In this document: one piece after another, positions 58,854-64,000 of the stretch
Numbering within the stretch: position 1 is the first letter of the stretch
Layout: each line of letters begins with the position of its first letter
Assembly: GCA_964017145.1 (NCBI GenBank)
Contig: OZ024840.1
Location: forward strand, 1,798,001-1,862,000
DNA length: 64,000 nucleotides
Direction of reading: 5' to 3'
Origin: Agrocybe praecox
Taxonomy: Eukaryota; Basidiomycota; Agaricomycetes; Agaricales; Agrocybaceae
Made by a program: the position numbers and the translations under genes
The notes under the pieces: generated by a model
What the model was told of the DNA's origin: nothing
The model's input: the letters and a program-made list of their open reading frames with translations, nothing else
Database searches by the model: none

Positions 58854-61739
58854 ATGGCCCCAAGGGCCTTCCTATTCAAATCCACTCTCAATCCCGCATG
58901 GCCACATTTCCTAGGGGTTTTTGCTATCTTCCTAGCATTGCTTTCGGGGCTGGTTCATCTGCTCGTTAATGGTGAGGAATGTGACCTCTCGCTGTTTGAG
59001 ACCCCTTTTACTGAAGGAATTTGATAGGGTGGTCGGATCCTATGCTGTGTCGAGCGTTGCTCAATGACGGAAGCTGGTTGGGATCTGATCATCAAAAATG
59101 GCAACCTGATGGTCAGTCATGCGTTCGACATCTCTTCATTCGAACCTTGTTCTTATTCGTCATGGACTTCATCCAATTGCAGGCTGTATGCTTTATGGAT
59201 ACTCTGAAGAAGACGCCAGTAGTTGTTTGGAATCCAAAGAGGTCATCTTCATTGGGGACTCCGTTGTGAGGGAGTTATTCTTCCAAACCGCCAATTTACT
59301 GGACGCCAGTCTGCCGATTGCTCCTGTGGACAGTGCGGGGAAACACACGGACCATACGCTATCTACAAAGTTTGGCACGAATTTGACCTTTGCATGGGAT
59401 CCATTCCTCAACAGTTCCTATACAGAGTGGATCTTGTCGGGAGCCTCTGCCACTCGGTCGACAAATCTTTCGCGTCCTGCTATGATAGTACTGGGGTCCG
59501 GACTATGGCATTTGCGATATTCAAACACTTCAGGCGGAATAACATCTTGGGAGGGCAACATGGAACGTATATTCCATCTGATAGCGACTCATCCCAAGTC
59601 AGCAGACGATATTGTTATACTTCCCGTGGAACAAATCGTTCCCGAAAAACTGTCTGCAAACAGAGCATCTGTGATGCATCTTTCAGATATAGACGCAATG
59701 AATTCAGACTTATACCATCGAATAAATCCTCCAGCCGAATTATCAGAATCACAGCCTCCGGTACCATCTACTGTTCGCGAAGTAGCGCTGCCTCTCGTTT
59801 TCAACAAAATGCTGGACGATTCGTTAACTAACGATGGTTTGCACTACTCCGAGTCGGTGGTCAAATCCCAAGTCCAGATTCTGCTAAATCTTCGGTGCAA
59901 TGCGGCTTTGCCTAAGTTATTTCCGATGAACAAGACTTGTTGTAATCGATACCCAGTGCCATCTATTTTGCAGTCCATCTTTCTCGCCTTCGTAATTCTA
60001 TTGGGTCCATACTATCTATCGTATAGAGTTTTAAGAGCAGGTATGCGGTTCTATTTTTCAACAGGCAATAATGTACTGAAAATATACAGGTGTAAAAAAT
60101 GTATCCCTTCTGCTACATGACACTCGAGCACTTCCTCCCTTGATTTTTAGCGTCTCGGTCGCTCTCATATTTTTGGCTGACCGAACGACTTTCTGGCTGA
60201 AGGAAAATAAACACTTTGATCCATGGACATTCGCTTTCTTAAGTATTTTATCTCTTGCTATTGGACTGGCTACGGTGAAACGTGGAGAAACCGACGCAGG
60301 ATTTCTTAATCGTGATCAGACTGACGAATGGAAAGGCTGGATGCAAAGTAAGTTATCCTCATATTCGTTCATTACAACCACATTACTTATACTCGCGGTG
60401 AAAGTCACTATACTCATCTATCATTATCTACACGGATCGCAAGTTTCGGGAATTTACAACCCAATCAGAATGTTGGTTGCATCATATCTTTTCATGACTG
60501 GATATGGCCATACGACATTTTATCTACGAAAGGCCGACTTTGGTCTACTTCGTGTTCTACAGGTCAGTAGTTAAGCCTCATCAGTGAGTATGTTATCAAC
60601 AGAATATACTCATTTCAACTCAGGTTCTCGTCCGGTTGAATATATTCACAATCCTTTTGGCCTATACGATGAACACAGACTACATTTCCTACTACTTCAC
60701 CCCTCTCGTGTCAATGTGGTACATTGTCATCTACCTAACGATGGCAGTAGGCGCTCGATTCAACGACCGTACACCTCTGTTGGTGTTCAAAATTGCACTT
60801 TCGGCGGCATTGATAAAATGGTTCATGAACGAAAGCTGGTTGCTTGAAGGGTTATTCGACATCCTTCATCGTTTCTGTGCCATCCACTGGTCCGCCCGGG
60901 AATGGACATTCCGAGTCAATCTCGACATTGAGATAGTTTTTGTAGGCATGTTAACAGCAATCTTCGTAGCGAAGGTTCGGGAATATCGCCTGACAGATCA
61001 TCACCAATGGCCGGCGATGACGAGGGGTGCTATAGTATTTTCGAGTCTGGTAACCCTTTGGTATTTTGTTTTCACCTTTTATCAAGAGTCGAAGTTCGCA
61101 TACAACCTCTGGCACCCATACATCTCACTCCTCCCTGTGCTTTCCTTCGTCATCCTTCGCAACGCCAATGCCGTGTTGAGGTCAAGCTCATCTCAAGCGT
61201 TCATCTTTGCGGGAAGATGCTCTCTAGAATTATATGTTGTGCAGTACCATTTCTGGCTGGCTGGCGACAGTAAGGGTGTCCTGTTGGTCATCCCCGGCAC
61301 TCAATGGAGACCTATCAACTTTGTCATAACCACCGTTATGTTCATCTATATCTGCGACCGCATTTCTTACGCTGCAGGCGAGCATACCAAGACGATATGC
61401 GGAATGAGAACAAGAGAACTACCACTACCGGTAACAACTTCGGCGGCAATTGACAGGACTCCTTTAGAGGAGTTGACGGAGGAAGGTCAGGAAGTAACGA
61501 TGCTGCTCCCCACAAAGGCGCCCTCTAAAACGGAGGCCCAGGAACCTTCGTTCGTAGAACCTGATACTCCCATTAGACCAGGGCATTGGGTAGAACGACT
61601 AGCGTCAGGAAACACGGCTCAACCGCCAAAACGTTTCAGCTTCCTTCCCAGCGGTAGTTGGGTGTGGCATATAAACACAAGGATTATTCTTTTTATGGGC
61701 GTTCTTTGGCTATTGAACATCTTTTGGGAGTATCCCTAG
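58854..61739 (+). CDS. CAS1: Cas1-like polysaccharide O-acetyltransferase (CASD1 family)
   Basis: Golgi multi-span enzyme that O-acetylates glycans; the namesake is the Cryptococcus capsule-associated Cas1p. About 870 residues, six exons. It starts MAPRAFLFKSTLNPAWPHFL with a signal anchor, then LCRALLNDGSWLGSDHQKWQ. The luminal SGNH-type domain has the nucleophile in VIFIGDSVVRELFF and the Asp/His pair in NDGLHYSESVV, with GSGLWHLRYSNTSGG between. From about 59960 there are some ten to twelve transmembrane helices (SIFLAFVILLGPYYLSYRVL; FSVSVALIFLADRTTFWLKE; MTGYGHTTFYLRKADFG; WYIVIYLTMAVGARFNDRTP; AGRCSLELYVVQYHFWLAGD) typical of acyl transferases. The C-terminal 100 residues are hydrophilic, then a last hydrophobic helix. 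The name has nothing to do with CRISPR Cas1. Confidence 0.94.
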
Positions 61740-62499
61740 CAATCTCTAGACAGGACATTTTGTAGGACATGTACTTTACTAACACATTGTAATTGATTCA
61801 GTTCACACGCGATGAGACTCAACGCAACAGGTTTCTAACGTGAAAACTTGGCATTGAAAAGAAATGATACATGTTACTGCAGTATAGATGGGGTATAGAT
61901 AGACATGAGGGTTAAGACAACCTAAAGGGATAGGAAGTAGTCAGTAACAGAGTTACTTAAATGAATTTTTGAAGAGAATCAGTATTAGCATGGATAATCA
62001 ACATCCCGTGGTCCTTTGGACTGGGTTCAGTGCTTGACTTCTATTTTATTCGATCATGTAGAGGAGAAAGGAAAAGAAACTCACATATTGTAGAAACACG
62101 AGGAAGACGGAAGCCTAAAAGGAGAGAAAAATGTTAGAAATCTTCGTAAATGCAGACAGACGACGAATGTCAGAAATTTGGGTATATAAATAACATTCAT
62201 CGGTCTGTTGACCTCGAAGTAGCGATTCATATTTTTTCTCGTCTTTCGAAGATGGAGGAAAAGAAGATAAAAACATACCGAGAATGAGAACCGAGAAGAT
62301 TCAAGAAGGAAGTTACAGCGGAGGACGAAAAAATTATGCGCGTTTTGTGTGAGAAACTTAGGGCAGGCCAAAAAGTCTAATGCACGTGACTTCACGCGGC
62401 CCTTCGCGATGTGACATTACTTTAAGTGGATTTGTGACAAACTAGGCCACTATTAAACTCTTCTCTTTCCCTACATTCACTTCCAGTATTACGATTTTC
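61740..62499. other. Intergenic region with possible short spliced transcript
   Basis: Between CAS1 and CUT8. On the minus strand a run of good splice signals (ag before gcttccgtcttcctcg, donor gtgagt at about 62083, a ctaatac branch near 61990) would give a tiny hydrophobic peptide or a non-coding RNA. I cannot confirm a gene. A 104-codon minus frame here (62081-62395) lacks features. Confidence 0.35.
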
Positions 62500-63764
62500 A
62501 TGATGGCAAATGTTCTCCACCCACACGTAGACTTTCATTCAAGACCAAAACCACATTCAACGTCATCATTTGGCTTCGGATTCGCACTCGGTACATCTAA
62601 TCCAATGTCCATGAGTTCAGCAGGCTGGGGATCTGCCACTACTCCAGGCCACACAAACCCTGCCGCATTTCACCAACTAGCATCTTCCGTCACACAGTCA
62701 GCGTCTAATAGGCCTCAGAAACGGAGACACGATATCGAAGAAGAGTCTGAGAATGCCAGACATTCAATCTCAAGAGATGAATCAATGGACAGAAGCCCAA
62801 CTCCCGAACGACCTAAGCGTGCTCCTCCCAAACGCGCACGTGTTGTAAATTCTTCCGAGTCTACCTCCTCAAAAGATGATGCGACTATTAAAGGGAACAA
62901 GGCTCCTGGTAGCTCCGAAGACGACGACGTTGATGTCGGTGTGTTATTAGGTCGGTCTTTATAATTGTGTGTTCTGTACACGCACGCGTTTACCTGATGT
63001 CTATATTTGTAGCGAGTTTACCCCCTCAATCCCTTTTACCCCTCCTATCCTCCCTGATCCAGGCGCAACCTACCCTCAAGTCAACGATAATTCCCTTAAT
63101 TCCCCGACCAACCCTTGAGGTCGCCGTCCAGGCATTAGCACAGTCCGCCAAGAAACTTCGAGAAGCCTATCCCTATTCCATTACTACAAGTTTTGCACAA
63201 CTTTCTCATACCTTTGGCTCAAGCAGCACTACACCTCAAACACAAGCTCAGCCCGCAATGCGTGATTCGTATGTAATCTCCCGATTGAGGCCGCACATCT
63301 CAGAATATGTATCGACATGCATGTCGTACTTTCCGTATTTCTCGTGCATTCCGCCGCTTGGACGATCTATAAACACACCATCCGGGTCGAATTCAGCATC
63401 GACAATACACTCTTTACACAACGATAAATTCCACCCATCGGAAACATTTCTCTTCCTTTCTGCAGTGACTAGCCAAATTTTGCAGCAACCACCCCTTACG
63501 CTAAGCGAACTGGCCCCGATGATTATGCATCGACTTTCTCAGGAGTGGAAAACATGGGTTGACAAAATCGATGACCTCGTGAATCGACAAGCAGGTATGT
63601 TCGGAAGTGAGACGGTGAGAAATTGGGAACGAACGCTGGATGAGCTAGCAGAATCCAAGGCAGCTGGAGTATCTGAAGATATGCGAAGAATTCGAGATAG
63701 TTGGGTGTCGAAGGTGGGATGGCTGGTAGGCAGGATACCACAGCAATCTATGGACGAACTTTGA
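62500..63764 (+). CDS. CUT8: Nuclear proteasome tethering protein Cut8/Sts1
   Basis: Short-lived nuclear protein that tethers the 26S proteasome to the nuclear envelope and inside the nucleus. Two exons, about 400 residues. The N-terminal part is disordered and rich in Ser and Pro with basic NLS-like stretches (QKRRHDIEEESENA; PKRAPPKRARVV) and the acidic patch SSEDDDVDVG. The six-helix-bundle domain starts after the intron: LPPQSLLPLLSSLIQAQPTL, RPTLEVAVQALAQSAKKLRE, then RDSYVISRLRPHISEYVSTC, HPSETFLFLSAVTSQILQQ, HRLSQEWKTWVDKIDDLVNR, AGMFGSETVRNWERTLDEL and VSKVGWLVGRIP. The start could be either of the two adjacent Met codons at 62500 and 62503. Both the lysine/acidic N-terminal region and the bundle are present. 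Confidence 0.92.
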
Positions 63765-64000
63765 ATTTGTAGCAATCTACTTCTGAAGCATGAATGATAT
63801 TAGAATTAGCTTTGCAAGTGTACAATATAAGATCAAACGTGATTGGCCTCGGAAATAAACACGTGTCTACACGAATCCCGGAAAGAAAAAAAGTTTGGCG
63901 GCGCTGTGCGCGCTACTCTTGTTCAACTGTGAACCAGACTTAACCGTCTCAGAATACATTGGCGGAATAGGGCAGCATACTCATTCCCATGCATGCCCTT
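63765..64000 (+). other. 3' flank of CUT8 to window end
   Basis: No coding frame seen. It contains cacgtg (63860) and a GC-rich patch tttggcggcgctgtgcgcgc near 63894, perhaps the promoter of a gene beyond the window. Confidence 0.4.

Noticed and set aside
58854..61739. The name Cas1 suggesting a CRISPR system
   Set aside because: This is the fungal capsule-associated Cas1p family with a GDS motif and many membrane helices. No CRISPR-type repeats occur in the window.
62081..62395. 104-codon minus frame rich in Phe and Leu
   Set aside because: Composition is that of pyrimidine-rich leader and intron sequence; no protein family features.
1..64000. tRNA, rRNA or snRNA genes
   Set aside because: I looked in the spacers for B-box-like ggttcgaatcc and other signatures by eye and found none. 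A covariance-model search would be decisive.

Overview
This window is nuclear DNA of a filamentous basidiomycete, most likely an agaricomycete (mushroom-type) fungus. The evidence is many short spliceosomal introns of about 50-75 bases with GT...CTAAY...AG signals, gene spacing near 2 kb on both strands, house-keeping proteins of clear fungal type (septin Cdc3, Bck1 MAPKKK, Mtr10, Cut8/Sts1, Cas1-type O-acetyltransferase), and a NACHT protein with the short N-terminal glycine-rich element I associate with mushroom NLRs. There is no operon structure, no CRISPR array, no rRNA or tRNA gene that I could recognise, and no intact transposon.

Layout. 0-5 kb: the 3' part of pyruvate kinase, then a DXD-type glycosyltransferase. 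6-10 kb: a 1,044-residue NACHT NTPase. 10-18.5 kb: ribulose-5-phosphate 3-epimerase, two adjacent predicted GPI-anchored surface proteins, cytochrome c oxidase subunit VIa and proteasome subunit Rpn2. 18.5-23.4 kb is the most accessory stretch: a 2-hydroxyacid dehydrogenase tail-to-tail with an intact cytochrome P450, followed by a decayed P450 copy. 23.7-39.6 kb: importin alpha, LSm5, mitochondrial bS16m, an acyl-CoA-binding/ankyrin protein, succinyl-CoA ligase alpha, Mtr10-type karyopherin, septin Cdc3, mitochondrial mS35 and a CXXC zinc-binding DUF866 protein. 39.8-52.3 kb, all on the minus strand: an IQM-like calmodulin-binding protein, Bck1-type MAPKKK, Gid8, a flavin monooxygenase and Rrp15. 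52.6-64 kb, all on the plus strand: an ankyrin/dilute-domain protein, a rhomboid protease, Cas1-like polysaccharide O-acetyltransferase and Cut8/Sts1.

Functionally most genes are unrelated core genes. One grouping deserves attention: Rpn2 (proteasome), importin alpha and Cut8/Sts1 all act in nuclear targeting of the proteasome and lie within 50 kb, although not adjacent. Central carbon metabolism is represented by pyruvate kinase, the epimerase and succinyl-CoA ligase, with Gid8 being a subunit of the ligase that in yeast removes gluconeogenic enzymes.

The most informative sequence-level observations are gene-structural: a 9-base microexon in pyruvate kinase, a 13-base microexon carrying the catalytic motif of the epimerase, two GC-AG introns, a start codon isolated on its own exon in Gid8, and a P450 pseudogene whose haem-ligand cysteine is lost. 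I found no convincing wholly new multi-gene system. The best candidates for under-described biology are the NACHT protein with its N-terminal element and repeat-free C-terminal half, the pair of GPI surface proteins, and the fungal IQM-like protein. Intron positions were read by eye. Where I added up exon lengths (glycosyltransferase, NACHT gene, epimerase) the totals gave complete open frames.
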